From the NCBI RefSeq assembly GCF_026250525.1, contig NZ_CP111043.1:2651501-2715500 (forward strand): 64,000 nucleotides of DNA. The letters run 5' to 3'. The notes beneath the pieces were generated by a model. That model saw only the letters and a program-made list of their open reading frames with translations, did no database searches and was not told where the DNA came from. The DNA comes from Chondrinema litorale (GTDB taxonomy: Bacteria > Bacteroidota > Bacteroidia > Cytophagales > Flammeovirgaceae). Positions 1 through 9,613 of this stretch are shown in pieces; within the stretch, counting starts at the first letter, position 1; every line of letters begins with the position of its first letter. The position numbers and the translations under genes are program-made.

Positions 1-618
1 TCATTTTTAGGTTATAATGGTTTTCCTGCCTCATTATGTATCTCAGTTAATGAAGTTGTTGTTCATGGAATACCAGGGGAATATGTGTTGAAGGAAGGAG
101 ATATAATCTCAATAGATTGCGGAGTAAATCATAACGGGTTTCATGCAGATAGCGCTTATACTTATAGTGTAGGTAATATCGATACTAAAACTCAGGAGCT
201 ATTAGAAGTTACAAAAGACTCTTTGTATAAAGGTATAAATGCAATGACTTCTGGTGGTAGAATAGGAGATATAAGTTTTGCTATTCAAAGTTATGCTGAG
301 AAACATGGTTTTTCAATCGTAAGAGAACTAGTTGGACATGGTGTTGGTAAGAAGTTACATGAAAAACCTGATGTTCCAAATTTCGGGAAGAGAGGAAGAG
401 GTCCCAAACTTGAAAATGGGTTAGTAATAGCAATAGAACCTATGATCAACCTTGGTACAAAAAGTATAGTTCAAGAAAGAGATGGATGGACTATTAGAAC
501 CCGGGATAAAAAACCGTCAGCACATTATGAGCATACTGTTGCTTTTGTTGATGGAAAACCTGAAATATTAACGACTTTTGAATATATAGAAAACGTATTA
601 GCGACTCAATATGCCTAA
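1..618 (+). CDS. map: Methionine aminopeptidase type I, 5' end missing
   Basis: This enzyme removes the N-terminal Met from new proteins in the cytosol and uses two metal ions. The reading frame is open from base 1, so about the first 50-80 residues lie outside the window. The visible part carries the metal ligands expected of the family: two Asp in [17 protein letters not shown], the His in [12 protein letters not shown], the Glu in IAIEPM and the Glu in YEHTVAF. Its 3' end overlaps infA by 8 bases, which implies translational coupling. The order map-infA-rpmJ-rpsM is typical of the end of the spc operon in Bacteroidota. Confidence 0.96.
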   Translation, partial: SFLGYNGFPASLCISVNEVVVHGIPGEYVLKEGDIISIDCGVNHNGFHADSAYTYSVGNIDTKTQELLEVTKDSLYKGINAMTSGGRIGDISFAIQSYAEKHGFSIVRELVGHGVGKKLHEKPDVPNFGKRGRGPKLENGLVIAIEPMINLGTKSIVQERDGWTIRTRDKKPSAHYEHTVAFVDGKPEILTTFEYIENVLATQYA

Positions 619-829
619 ACAAGATAATATAGAACTTGATGGTACAATAGTAGAAGCTTTATCTAATGCAAGATTTCGAGTTAAACTTGAAAATGGGCAT
701 ACAATACTAGCTCATATTTCTGGGAAAATGCGAATGAACTATATAAGGATTTTACCAGGTGATAAGGTTAAGTTAGAAATGACACCTTATGATCTTACCA
801 AAGGAAGAATTGTTTACAGATATAAATAA
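611..829 (+). CDS. infA: Translation initiation factor IF-1
   Basis: Full-length 72-residue IF-1, a single OB-fold protein that binds the ribosomal A site during initiation. Family landmarks are the start [11 protein letters not shown], the segment [21 protein letters not shown] and the C-terminal [12 protein letters not shown]. The ATG lies inside the last codons of map, with no visible Shine-Dalgarno, so it is probably translated by coupling to map. rpmJ follows after 9 bases. Confidence 0.97.
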   Translation: MPKQDNIELDGTIVEALSNARFRVKLENGHTILAHISGKMRMNYIRILPGDKVKLEMTPYDLTKGRIVYRYK

Positions 830-838
830 TTTAAAGAT

Positions 839-955
839 ATGAAGGTTAGAGCATCCATAAAAAAAAGAAGTTCTGATTGTAAAGTGATCAGAAGAAAAGG
901 AAAGCTGTATGTTATAAACAAAAAAAACCCTAGGTTTAAGCAAAGACAGGGATAA
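839..955 (+). CDS. rpmJ: 50S ribosomal protein L36
   Basis: A 38-codon gene encoding [20 protein letters not shown] followed by a short basic tail that ends in KQRQG. This is the classic L36 start and length. Only one of the four zinc-ribbon Cys of C+ type L36 remains (residue 14), and the other three positions are not Cys, so this is a zinc-independent C-minus form. It sits 9 bases after infA and 26 bases before rpsM, its conserved place in the operon. Confidence 0.95.
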   Translation: MKVRASIKKRSSDCKVIRRKGKLYVINKKNPRFKQRQG

Positions 956-981
956 TTATTTAAAATTATAAATTCAAACAG

Positions 982-1359
982 ATGGCACGTATTTCTGGAG
1001 TTGATATTCCTGATAATAAGAGAGGAGTTATAGCACTTACCTATATATTTGGTATTGGTGATTCATCTGCCAAGTCAATCTTGGAGAGAGCAGGCATAGC
1101 AGAAGATAAGAAAGTTAATGATTGGACTGATGATGAGTCTAGCAAAGTAAGGGATCTCATTAACAATGAATTCAAGATAGAAGGTGAGCTAAAATCTGAA
1201 ATTCAACTTAATATTAAAAGGTTAATGGATATTGGTTGCTATAGAGGATTAAGACACAGAAGAGGTTTACCGGTTAGAGGGCAAAGAACTAAAAATAACT
1301 CTAGAACCAGAAAAGGTAGAAGAAAAACTGTTGCTAATAAGAAAAAGGCTACTAAGTAA
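982..1359 (+). CDS. rpsM: 30S ribosomal protein S13
   Basis: 125 residues, normal length. It opens with [20 protein letters not shown] and carries the conserved C-terminal stretch [20 protein letters not shown] followed by a very basic Lys/Arg tail that contacts 16S rRNA and tRNA in the head of the 30S subunit. It is followed after 10 bases by rpsK, as in the alpha operon of most bacteria. No Shine-Dalgarno is visible; the leader is A-rich, as is usual in Bacteroidota. Confidence 0.97.
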   Translation: MARISGVDIPDNKRGVIALTYIFGIGDSSAKSILERAGIAEDKKVNDWTDDESSKVRDLINNEFKIEGELKSEIQLNIKRLMDIGCYRGLRHRRGLPVRGQRTKNNSRTRKGRRKTVANKKKATK

Positions 1360-1369
1360 TATTTAAGTC

Positions 1370-1762
1370 ATGGCTCAGAAAAGAAAAGATAAAGCAAAGA
1401 AAAGAGTAGTAGTAGTAGAATCTTTAGGTGAGGCGCACATAAGAGCATCATTTAACAACATTATTATCTCTATTACTAATAAAGAAGGACAGGTTATTTC
1501 ATGGTCTTCTGCTGGTAAAATGGGATTTAGAGGATCTAAGAAAAATACTCCTTATGCAGCTCAAATGGCTGCTCAGGATTGCTCTAAAGTAGCGTATGAT
1601 CTTGGATTAAGAAAAGTAGAGGTATTTGTTAAAGGACCTGGTGCTGGTAGAGAATCTGCTATTAGAACTATCCAGAATTCAGGAATTGAAGTAACTACTA
1701 TTAAGGATGTGACTCCACTTCCACATAATGGTTGCAGACCTCCAAAAAGAAGAAGAGTATAA
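1370..1762 (+). CDS. rpsK: 30S ribosomal protein S11
   Basis: 130 residues, normal length. Family hallmarks are [20 protein letters not shown], the [14 protein letters not shown] segment and the C-terminal [19 protein letters not shown]11 lies on the platform of the 30S subunit near the mRNA exit side. It is in the alpha operon between rpsM and rpsD. Confidence 0.97.
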   Translation: MAQKRKDKAKKRVVVVESLGEAHIRASFNNIIISITNKEGQVISWSSAGKMGFRGSKKNTPYAAQMAAQDCSKVAYDLGLRKVEVFVKGPGAGRESAIRTIQNSGIEVTTIKDVTPLPHNGCRPPKRRRV

Positions 1763-1790
1763 TATAAATTATATAAATATATTTTAGATA

Positions 1791-2396
1791 ATGGCTAGAT
1801 ATATTGGTCCTAAATCAAAAATTGCGAGAAAGTTTAATGACCCAATTTTTGGTCCTTGTAAAGAGCTGAAGAAGAAACCTTATCCTCCTGGACAACACGG
1901 GAAAGGTAGAAGAAGAAAGAAATCTGAATATGCAGTTCAGCTAGCAGAAAAACAAAAAGCAAAAAATACATATGGATTGCTTGAAAAGCAATTTAGAAAT
2001 GTATTTGAGAGAGCAGCAAGAAAACAAGGTATCACTGGTACTAACTTGCTACAATACTTAGAAGCTAGATTAGATAATACTGTATATCGTTTAGGAATTG
2101 CTCCTACAAGAGCTGCAGCTCGTCAATTAGTTTCTCACAAACATATAACTGTTAATGGTGATCTTGTAAATATTCCTTCATTTACAGTAAAACCAGGTGA
2201 CATTGTTAGTGTGAAATTAAAATCACAGTCTTTACCAGTAATCAAAGAAAGTGTTTCTGGAAGACAAATTTCAAAATATAGCTGGTTAGAATGGGATGCT
2301 ACAAGACTTGCTGGTAAATTTTTAAGTTTGCCAGAAAGAGAGGAAATTCCAGAAAACATAAAAGAACAGCTAATTGTCGAATTATATTCTAAGTAA
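1791..2396 (+). CDS. rpsD: 30S ribosomal protein S4
   Basis: 201 residues, typical for Bacteroidota S4. It starts [20 protein letters not shown] and contains the S4 RNA-binding domain (about residues 92-155) with [20 protein letters not shown] and [15 protein letters not shown]4 is a primary 16S rRNA binder. In many bacteria it represses its own operon, but no operator could be recognised by eye here. rpoA begins 47 bases downstream. Confidence 0.97.
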   Translation: MARYIGPKSKIARKFNDPIFGPCKELKKKPYPPGQHGKGRRRKKSEYAVQLAEKQKAKNTYGLLEKQFRNVFERAARKQGITGTNLLQYLEARLDNTVYRLGIAPTRAAARQLVSHKHITVNGDLVNIPSFTVKPGDIVSVKLKSQSLPVIKESVSGRQISKYSWLEWDATRLAGKFLSLPEREEIPENIKEQLIVELYSK

Positions 2397-2443
2397 TATA
2401 TTTCCACATATTTTTTTTCAATACCTGTAAAAGTTTCAGACAT

Positions 2444-3433
2444 ATGTCAATATTAGCATTTCAAATGCCCGATAAAGTGGTAATGGATAAAGCTGATGAT
2501 TTTCACGGCTTATTTGAATTCAAACCACTAGAAAGAGGTTATGGTGTCACTATTGGAAATGCATTAAGAAGAATATTACTTTCTTCACTGGAAGGTTATG
2601 CCACTGTTGGTGTTAAGTTCCCAGATATATTGCACGAATTTTCATCTATTGAAGGAGTTGTTGAAGATGTTACAGAAATAATTCTTAACCTTAAAATGGT
2701 TAGGTTTAAGAAAACATCTGAGAGTCCTAATAATAAGATAAATATTAGTGTTTCTGGTAAAGAAAAGTTTACTGCTGGTGATATTGCTGAATTTACTACA
2801 GATTACAAGATTTTGAATCCTGACTTTGTAGTATGTCACATAGATCCATCAATTACTTTCCAAGTTGAACTTACTGTAGAGAAGGGAAGGGGATACGTAC
2901 CAGCTGAAGAGAACCAGCCAGCAGAACAGGTTTTTGGTTATATTCCGATCGATGCTATTTTCACTCCAATTAAAAATGTGAAATATAGTGTAGAAAATAC
3001 AAGGGTAGAGCAGAAAACTGACTACGAGAAGCTTTTAATAGATATTGAAACAGATGGTTCTATACATCCTGAAGATGCGCTAAAAGGAGCTGCAAATATT
3101 CTGATTCAGCACTTTATGCTTTTCTCAGATCAGACTATGACATTTCAGCCTGATAGCAAACCGGAAGAAGAACCAATTGATGAAGAATTTCTTCATATGC
3201 GTAAATTGCTTAAAACTCCACTTTCTGATCTTGATCTATCAGTTAGAGCTTACAACTGTCTTAAAGCGGCAGATGTTAAGACATTAGGAGATTTAGCAAG
3301 CCTAGAAATCTCTGATATGATGAAATTCAGAAACTTTGGTAAAAAATCTCTTACTGAGCTTGAGCAATTAATAGCTGAGAAGAATCTGACTTTCGGAATG
3401 GATGTTTCTAAATATAAACTTGACGAAGATTAA
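2444..3433 (+). CDS. rpoA: RNA polymerase alpha subunit
   Basis: 329 residues, full length. The N-terminal domain shows [20 protein letters not shown] (about residues 33-52), the conserved dimerisation and assembly segment. A linker rich in Glu and Pro near residue 235 leads to a C-terminal domain with [20 protein letters not shown] and [12 protein letters not shown], which binds UP elements and activators. It lies between rpsD and rplQ as in nearly all bacteria. Confidence 0.98.
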   Translation: MSILAFQMPDKVVMDKADDFHGLFEFKPLERGYGVTIGNALRRILLSSLEGYATVGVKFPDILHEFSSIEGVVEDVTEIILNLKMVRFKKTSESPNNKINISVSGKEKFTAGDIAEFTTDYKILNPDFVVCHIDPSITFQVELTVEKGRGYVPAEENQPAEQVFGYIPIDAIFTPIKNVKYSVENTRVEQKTDYEKLLIDIETDGSIHPEDALKGAANILIQHFMLFSDQTMTFQPDSKPEEEPIDEEFLHMRKLLKTPLSDLDLSVRAYNCLKAADVKTLGDLASLEISDMMKFRNFGKKSLTELEQLIAEKNLTFGMDVSKYKLDED

Positions 3434-3482
3434 TTAATAAAAGTTTTAGATAGACAGGATTCTGTTTTGAAAATTTATTGAA

Positions 3483-4058
3483 ATGAGACACGGTAAAAAA
3501 ATAAATCATTTAGGTAGAACTGCTTCTCATAGAAAAGCAATGCTTTCTAACATGGCATGTTCTCTTATATTACATAAGAGAATTACAACTACAGTTGCAA
3601 AAGCTAAAGCACTAAGAAAGTATATCGAACCTCTAATAACTAAATCAAAAACAGACACAACTCATTCGAGAAGAACTGTTTTTTCTTATCTTAATGATAA
3701 AGTAGCTGTTACATTGTTATTCAATGAAGTAGCTGATAAAGTTGCAGAGAGACCTGGTGGTTATACTAGAATAATAAGAACAGGTTTTAGATTAGGTGAT
3801 AATGCCGAAACTTGTCTAATAGAGTTAGTAGACTACAACGAATTACTAGTTAAAGAAACTGCTGATTCTAAATCTAAAACTAGAAGAAGTAGAAGAGGTG
3901 GTAAAAAGAAATCTGAGCCTAAAAATGTAGCTCCTGTTGCTGAAGAGGTAGAAGAAACTGCTGTAGATGAAGAAGTGAAGAATGAAGCGGCTACTGGTGA
4001 AGTTGAAGAAAGTAACGATTCAGATTCAACAGAAGAAAAACCAAAGAGTGAAGATTGA
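3483..4058 (+). CDS. rplQ: 50S ribosomal protein L17 with C-terminal extension
   Basis: The first ~115 residues are standard L17: [40 protein letters not shown] and [18 protein letters not shown]. The protein then continues to 191 residues. The tail first has a basic [10 protein letters not shown] patch and then a very acidic low-complexity part rich in Glu, Ala, Val, Asp and Ser. Such tails occur on L17 in Bacteroidota, while other phyla stop near 120 residues. It is the last gene of the ribosomal operon and is followed by an intrinsic terminator. Confidence 0.96.
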   Translation: MRHGKKINHLGRTASHRKAMLSNMACSLILHKRITTTVAKAKALRKYIEPLITKSKTDTTHSRRTVFSYLNDKVAVTLLFNEVADKVAERPGGYTRIIRTGFRLGDNAETCLIELVDYNELLVKETADSKSKTRRSRRGGKKKSEPKNVAPVAEEVEETAVDEEVKNEAATGEVEESNDSDSTEEKPKSED

Positions 4059-4088
4059 TTTTACATATATTTATAATTTATATTTGAA

Positions 4089-4118
4089 GGAAATGGGTTA
4101 GCCATTTCCTTTTTTTTT
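4089..4118 (+). terminator. Intrinsic terminator after rplQ
   Basis: The arms GGAAATGG (4089-4096) and CCATTTCC (4102-4109) enclose a 5-nt loop and are followed by nine T. It lies 30 bases after the rplQ stop and closes the ribosomal operon before carA. Confidence 0.9.
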
Positions 4119-4141
4119 ACAAAATTTTCAAAAAACTCAAC

Positions 4142-5263
4142 ATGTACGATATTAAAAAGAAGCCTGCAGTTTTACTTTTAGAGGATGGTACAAGCTTTTT
4201 CGGAGTATCTATTGGAAAGCAAGGTACAAGTGGTGGTGAAATATGTTTTAATACAGGTTTAACTGGTTATCAAGAAATATATACCGACCCTTCTTACTAT
4301 GGTCAAATCATAGTCAATACCACTTCTCACATAGGAAACTATGGTGTTGTAAGTGATGAGACAGAATCATCATCAGTTAAGATAAAAGGATTAGTTGTAA
4401 AAACATTCTCTGAGATTTATTCTCGTAAAACAGCTGATAGTTCTTTACAAGATTATTTGGATAATGCAGGAGTTGTAGGAATCGCAGAAATAGATACTCG
4501 CAAATTAGTGAGACATATTAGAGAAAAAGGAGCGATGAATGCAATTATTTCATCTGAAATTCTTGACCTAGAAAACCTTAAAGAGGAATTGGATAAAATT
4601 CCTTCAATGGATGGGCTAGAGCTTAGTTCAAAAGTAACGACTTCTAAAGTTGTTGAGCAAATAAGTGATAATGAAGAGTTCAAAGTTGCAGTTCTTGACC
4701 TTGGAATTAAAACAAATATTTTAAGAAACTTTAAGCAGAGAAACTGTAGCTACAGAGTTTATCCAGCTAATACACCATTTGAAGAAATGCAAAAATGGCA
4801 ACCAGATGGTTACTTTATTTCAAATGGCCCTGGTGATCCTGCATCAACTGCCTATGCAGTAGAGACGGTTAAGCAAATTTTGGATCAAAATATTCCTTTA
4901 TTTGGTATTTGTATGGGACACCAAATGTTAGGGCTTGCTGCTGGAATAAGTACTTATAAAATGCACCATGGGCACAGGGGATTAAATCACCCAGTTAAAA
5001 ATCTATTAACTGGAAAATGTGAAATCACATCTCAAAACCATGGTTTTAGTGTAAGTGCAGAGGATATTGCAAAATCAGAGAATGTTGAAGCAACTCATAT
5101 AAATTTAAATGATGATACAGTTGAAGGTATCAGAATTAAAAATAAAAATGCATTTTCTGTACAATATCACCCTGAATCTTCACCTGGTCCACACGATTCA
5201 AGATATTTATTTGATGATTTTATAGAAATGATTAAGCTAAGTAAAAACAGTATACCTGCATAA
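4142..5263 (+). CDS. carA: Carbamoyl-phosphate synthase small (glutaminase) subunit
   Basis: 373 residues, usual length. It hydrolyses glutamine and passes ammonia to CarB for carbamoyl phosphate, the precursor of pyrimidines and arginine. The N-terminal CPSase-sm domain has ICFNTGLTGYQEIYTDPSYY. The C-terminal class I amidotransferase domain has FISNGPGDP, the nucleophile elbow GICMGHQ with its Cys, and the His/Glu pair in YHPESSPGPHDSRYLFDDF. It starts 24 bases after the rplQ terminator, so it needs its own promoter. carB is not in the window. Confidence 0.96.
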   Translation: MYDIKKKPAVLLLEDGTSFFGVSIGKQGTSGGEICFNTGLTGYQEIYTDPSYYGQIIVNTTSHIGNYGVVSDETESSSVKIKGLVVKTFSEIYSRKTADSSLQDYLDNAGVVGIAEIDTRKLVRHIREKGAMNAIISSEILDLENLKEELDKIPSMDGLELSSKVTTSKVVEQISDNEEFKVAVLDLGIKTNILRNFKQRNCSYRVYPANTPFEEMQKWQPDGYFISNGPGDPASTAYAVETVKQILDQNIPLFGICMGHQMLGLAAGISTYKMHHGHRGLNHPVKNLLTGKCEITSQNHGFSVSAEDIAKSENVEATHINLNDDTVEGIRIKNKNAFSVQYHPESSPGPHDSRYLFDDFIEMIKLSKNSIPA

Positions 5264-5312
5264 TGATTAAATTGCGATTAAGTATCAATTTATTTAATTG
5301 CAACAAATCACT

Positions 5313-6659
5313 ATGAAAATTTTTATTACGCTAAAATCATTTTTATTAGCCGCATTGGTTTGCGGGGCTACTTTTCAGACTTACGCTCAAAAAAACTTTC
5401 TTGAAAAAGAAGTATTTGCTAAAGCAGATGAACTAAACGATAAGGTTATTAAATGGAGAAGAGAAATCCATGAAAACCCAGAACTTTCTAATCGTGAGTT
5501 TAAAACAGCTGAAAAAGTAGCCAATCATTTAAAATCCTTAGGGATAGAAGTTGAAACAGGTATTGCATATACTGGTGTTGTTGGAATTCTAAAAGGTGAT
5601 AAACCCGGTCCAGTAGTAGCTTTAAGAGCAGATATGGATGGTTTACCTGTTGTAGAAAGAGTAGATATTCCATTTGCCTCAAAGGTAAAAGATACCTACA
5701 ATGGGCAAGATGTTGGGGTAATGCATGCATGTGGTCACGACACTCACGTAGCTATTTTAATGGGAGTTGCAGAGCTGCTTTCAGGTATGAAGAAAGACTT
5801 GAAAGGAACTGTGAAGTTTATTTTTCAGCCAGCAGAAGAAGGAGCACCTCCTTCAGAAGGTGGTGGAGCAGAGATGATGGTTGAAAAAGGAGTTCTTGAA
5901 AACCCTAAGGTAGATGCAATTTTTGGTTTACATATTAATTCTCAAACTGAAGTTGGTAAGTTAGTTTATAAATCTGGTGGAACTCTAGCTGCTGCTGATG
6001 TATTCAGAATTAAAGTTTTAGGTAAGCAAAGTCATGGATCACAGCCTTGGGGTGGAGTTGACCCAATAGTAGTAGCTGCTCAAATTGTAAATGGTTTGCA
6101 AACTATTGTAAGTAGACAAGTTGACCTTACAAATGAAGCAGCAGTTGTAACAGTTGGAACTATTCATGGAGGAGTAAGACATAATATTATTCCAGAAGAT
6201 TTAGAGATGACTGGTACAATAAGAACACTGGATACTGAAATGCAGGATATTATTCATGAAAAAATAAAAATTACTGCAGAAAAAATAGCAGAAAGTGCAG
6301 GAGCGAAAGCTATAGTAGAGATTGATAAAGGAGTGCCTGTAACTTATAACGATCCAGAGTTAACTACTGAAATGCTACCTACATTAATGAGTGTAGCAGG
6401 TGAAAGTAATGTAATTAATACAAAAGCAAGAACTGGGGCTGAAGACTTTTCCTTTTTCCAAAAGGAAGTTCCTGGTTTATTCTTTTTTCTGGGAGGTATG
6501 CCTATAGGTACAAACCCTGCAGATGCAGCACCTCACCATACTCCAGACTTCTATGTAGACGATAGTGGACTTAACTTAGGTGTAAAAGCCTTAACTATGC
6601 TTACACTTAACTACATGGATCAAAATAAGATGAATCAGAAAGTGAAAACTGTTAGATAA
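5313..6659 (+). CDS. Secreted M20 family amidohydrolase
   Basis: A zinc-dependent amidohydrolase of the M20D (IAA-amino acid hydrolase / N-acyl amino acid deacylase) type. It has an N-terminal signal peptide with a cleavage site near TYAQ, so it acts in the periplasm or outside. Motifs are REIHENPELSNREFKTAE, ALRADMDGLPV, MHACGHDTHVAILMG with the metal-binding Cys and His, and FIFQPAEEG with the catalytic Glu pair. The last metal ligand is the His in AAPHHTPDFYVDD. The ATG at 5313 is preferred; a TTG at 5298 would add five residues in front of the signal peptide. The natural substrate cannot be read from the sequence. Confidence 0.9.
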   Translation: MKIFITLKSFLLAALVCGATFQTYAQKNFLEKEVFAKADELNDKVIKWRREIHENPELSNREFKTAEKVANHLKSLGIEVETGIAYTGVVGILKGDKPGPVVALRADMDGLPVVERVDIPFASKVKDTYNGQDVGVMHACGHDTHVAILMGVAELLSGMKKDLKGTVKFIFQPAEEGAPPSEGGGAEMMVEKGVLENPKVDAIFGLHINSQTEVGKLVYKSGGTLAAADVFRIKVLGKQSHGSQPWGGVDPIVVAAQIVNGLQTIVSRQVDLTNEAAVVTVGTIHGGVRHNIIPEDLEMTGTIRTLDTEMQDIIHEKIKITAEKIAESAGAKAIVEIDKGVPVTYNDPELTTEMLPTLMSVAGESNVINTKARTGAEDFSFFQKEVPGLFFFLGGMPIGTNPADAAPHHTPDFYVDDSGLNLGVKALTMLTLNYMDQNKMNQKVKTVR

Positions 6660-6686
6660 ATAAAGATTCATTTAAGAAATAAGGTT

Positions 6687-9581
6687 TTGAAACAAATAGA
6701 TTTCGAAAACTTTTACAAGAGAATAATAAAAGGGGAATATGATTCATATTCCCCTTTTGTCAATCTATTATGTGAATGCATTGTAGAAAAAAACTATTTC
6801 ATAATTGAAGTAGATAGTAATTCTTATTCGATTTTAAATCAATATGGATTTAAAAAGGCCAATTGTACTATTGGAAATACTGATAATTCCACAGAGTTTA
6901 ATATACAAAGCTTAGAAATAAATGGAGCGTTTGTTAAACTTAAAAAAGCAGATAAGGTAATAAAGCAATGTGAGGTAGACGATAAACAATCAAGTAAAAA
7001 AATAATAGACTTATTCTCAAAAGAAGACCCTTCTGTATATAAAACTTTTGTTGCCTCATATCAAAAGTTATTAAAAGCTATTGAATCAGCTAAAGATGGG
7101 TTTGATAAATTAATTGATGAGAGTCTCAAAAATATTGATCACAGAACTAGCTTTAATTCATTATTAGCATTTTTTGAACTCACATTTCCTGAAAAACTAC
7201 TCAGAAATCAAATTAAAAATTGGCTATTAACTCATATAGTCATATCTGAAATCTTCACGAAAATCAATATAGTTTCAAGACTAAAAAATGATGAATGTTA
7301 TGAAGTTTTAGAGAAGACAATAGAAGGTTTCAATTTAAAAAATGAGCATTTTCACAAAAATCTGACTGAGTTAATTGATGGTATTGACTTCTCAAATATT
7401 GAACATATTGACATTTTTTTGAAAGGTTTTATTAATGATTTAAGCTTAGTTTTTAATGAAAAGAGAAGGCAATCAAATAAAATAGAATCTCTTTTATGGA
7501 TAAAAGCTATACAGAAAAAGCTACCTATAGATAAGCAGGATATACTATTTATAAATTCGACTTCTGAAGTTATTCTATCAAGTTTAGGCCAACTCTCTGC
7601 GTCTGATAAAAACACCTATTATATTTATCACGATCAGCTACCAGACTATTATTTAACCGTATCGAAAATTGGAACAAACCGAGATGCTATAAATATTAAA
7701 AGTTGTTTTGCCGATTTACTTTTTGCTAAGCCTACTCAATCTGAAACTCAGCAGCAAAATCTCTTTTTTAGTAATAAAAAGTATTCAATTTCACTCCCTA
7801 ACACTAACAAATTTGACCTTATAATAAAGGATGTTAGTAATAGTGTTATAAGAAGCACAGAAGATGATGTAAACTACAAAACTCCTACAAATACCGGAAT
7901 TGATAATAGAATAGAACAATACTATCTGAGTAAAGAGCAGGTAGCAATTCCAACTAAATTTATAAACTTGTTAAGGTTTTTAAGGGTAGGAACAGACTAC
8001 TTGAAAAATGAAGGAGAACTATTATATTTTTTGCCTAACCATACGATTTATAATACGAATCTCAACACGCTAAGAAAGGCACTAGAAAAAGATTTTAACA
8101 TAATTAGAGGTACTTCAATTTCAAATAGCATTGTTGATTCTAATTTGATTTTTCAAACAAAAAAGAATTCAACTGCAACAGAAGCTTCTAATATTCTTTT
8201 ATCTGAGGTGGGGTACAAGCAACTTTTAGATGTACTGGAAGCTGGAGAAGAATTAGAATTTGATAAAATACAGCCAGAAAATGGGAACTGGATACATACT
8301 GAATATCAGAATTATATAGCTCTATCTGATAATGATAAAGGTATAAATGAAGGAATTTTTAGTTCTAAAACAAAAGGAGTCTTTAGTAAAGAAAATAAAA
8401 TTCCAGATGAAGTTATACAAGACACTTTAAATAAAGAAGAAGGAATTTGTATACAAACTAATCCATTTGTTAGTCAGCAAATAAAGGAATTATCTCAGGT
8501 AAAAGATGAATTTGACGTATTAAAAATTCCATTTGAAGAACCTAATCTATTTATCACAACAGGTTTTAATAGTAATAAAAATAAACTTGAAGTGCTAGCA
8601 AGTAAATACGTGCCTTACCAACATATTTTTAGCAGAACTAAAGTTTATCCTTTTTATGCTAGTTCTAAGGAGAAAACCATCAATATAAATGAGGTTATTT
8701 ATAGAGTTTTTAGAAATTATTATGCTGAAAAGTTAAATACAGATTTTGAGAAATTTATTCTAGAAAAAGATAAATCTTTGCTCGAAAGTGTTTCAACTTT
8801 AGTAAAACATACCAAAAATTTCCCTGCTTTATTTAGATATGCAAATAAGCTAGATGAAATATTAAATGAGAATAAAGGCAAAAGATTAATTCTGTATTTA
8901 GAGCTATTATGGGAAAATATAGCAGATTTTGAGAGCAAAGTAATACGCTTTTTAAGAGATGCAAGAGAAAGAAAAGGACTGCTTTTAAATACAAAAAGGG
9001 CGATTAACCATCTTCAAATAATATTAAGAGACACATCAAAAGAGGAAATTAGTTTTCAAAAAAAACTTTCATTTATTAGCAGAGAAAATATCTTTTTTTA
9101 TGTTTATGGTATCTTAAATAGTGATAATTACCTTACCAAATATCAATACTTTTTAAAGTATGAATCACCAAGAATTCCATTAAAGAACAATTTTTATCAA
9201 TGGAGTATTTTTGGTAAAAAACTTTTTGATCTGCATACAGGTAATTTTTCAGAAAAACTCAATTTAAAAATTATTGAAACAGAGCATAATAATATCATTG
9301 ATCAGTATTCTAACTTTAAATTTAGCATTCATAAAAAAATTGGGAGTGTAATAATTAGTGATATTATAGAGGTTTCTGGTATACCTTTTAAAGTTTGGGA
9401 GTATCAAATAAAAGATAAGTCTCCTTTAGAGTGGTATATTTTTAATTGCAAAAAAGAATATAAAAATACTGCGTTCAATAGGAAACTTGCAGATGAGATT
9501 ATAGCAGAGATAGAAAGATTTTGTTTCCTTTCATTAGAAAGTCAAAAACTTATTCAAGTTATAAATAGCGAATTGGAATAA
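6687..9581 (+). CDS. Degenerate type ISP restriction-modification-like protein (no SAM or NPPY motif)
   Basis: 964 residues with a TTG start, 27 bases after the amidohydrolase stop. The only possible starts are non-ATG, because the frame holds no ATG at all after the preceding stop. Segments line up by eye with the methyltransferase and target-recognition half of type ISP enzymes (LlaGI/LlaBIII-like). Residues ~170-200 resemble the 'QHIITkPvFd' helix. Residues ~424-478 (KFINLLRFLRVGTDYLKNEG onward) resemble the region after the NPPY motif. Residues ~530-560 match the 'WLN..' region, and ~800-925 match the C-terminal recognition domain (YGILNSDNYLTKYQ, SPRIPL, IPFKVWEYQIKDKSPLEWYI). The N-terminal nuclease and helicase are absent. 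The SAM-binding DPFTGTGTF motif is missing, and the NPPY site reads KDVS inside FDLIIKDVSNS. It therefore looks like a catalytically dead methyltransferase fold that may still bind DNA. The family match is from memory. Confidence 0.7.
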   Translation: MKQIDFENFYKRIIKGEYDSYSPFVNLLCECIVEKNYFIIEVDSNSYSILNQYGFKKANCTIGNTDNSTEFNIQSLEINGAFVKLKKADKVIKQCEVDDKQSSKKIIDLFSKEDPSVYKTFVASYQKLLKAIESAKDGFDKLIDESLKNIDHRTSFNSLLAFFELTFPEKLLRNQIKNWLLTHIVISEIFTKINIVSRLKNDECYEVLEKTIEGFNLKNEHFHKNLTELIDGIDFSNIEHIDIFLKGFINDLSLVFNEKRRQSNKIESLLWIKAIQKKLPIDKQDILFINSTSEVILSSLGQLSASDKNTYYIYHDQLPDYYLTVSKIGTNRDAINIKSCFADLLFAKPTQSETQQQNLFFSNKKYSISLPNTNKFDLIIKDVSNSVIRSTEDDVNYKTPTNTGIDNRIEQYYLSKEQVAIPTKFINLLRFLRVGTDYLKNEGELLYFLPNHTIYNTNLNTLRKALEKDFNIIRGTSISNSIVDSNLIFQTKKNSTATEASNILLSEVGYKQLLDVLEAGEELEFDKIQPENGNWIHTEYQNYIALSDNDKGINEGIFSSKTKGVFSKENKIPDEVIQDTLNKEEGICIQTNPFVSQQIKELSQVKDEFDVLKIPFEEPNLFITTGFNSNKNKLEVLASKYVPYQHIFSRTKVYPFYASSKEKTININEVIYRVFRNYYAEKLNTDFEKFILEKDKSLLESVSTLVKHTKNFPALFRYANKLDEILNENKGKRLILYLELLWENIADFESKVIRFLRDARERKGLLLNTKRAINHLQIILRDTSKEEISFQKKLSFISRENIFFYVYGILNSDNYLTKYQYFLKYESPRIPLKNNFYQWSIFGKKLFDLHTGNFSEKLNLKIIETEHNNIIDQYSNFKFSIHKKIGSVIISDIIEVSGIPFKVWEYQIKDKSPLEWYIFNCKKEYKNTAFNRKLADEIIAEIERFCFLSLESQKLIQVINSELE

Positions 9582-9613
9582 ATAATTAATGCGCTGTAAA
9601 TCAAACTTATACG

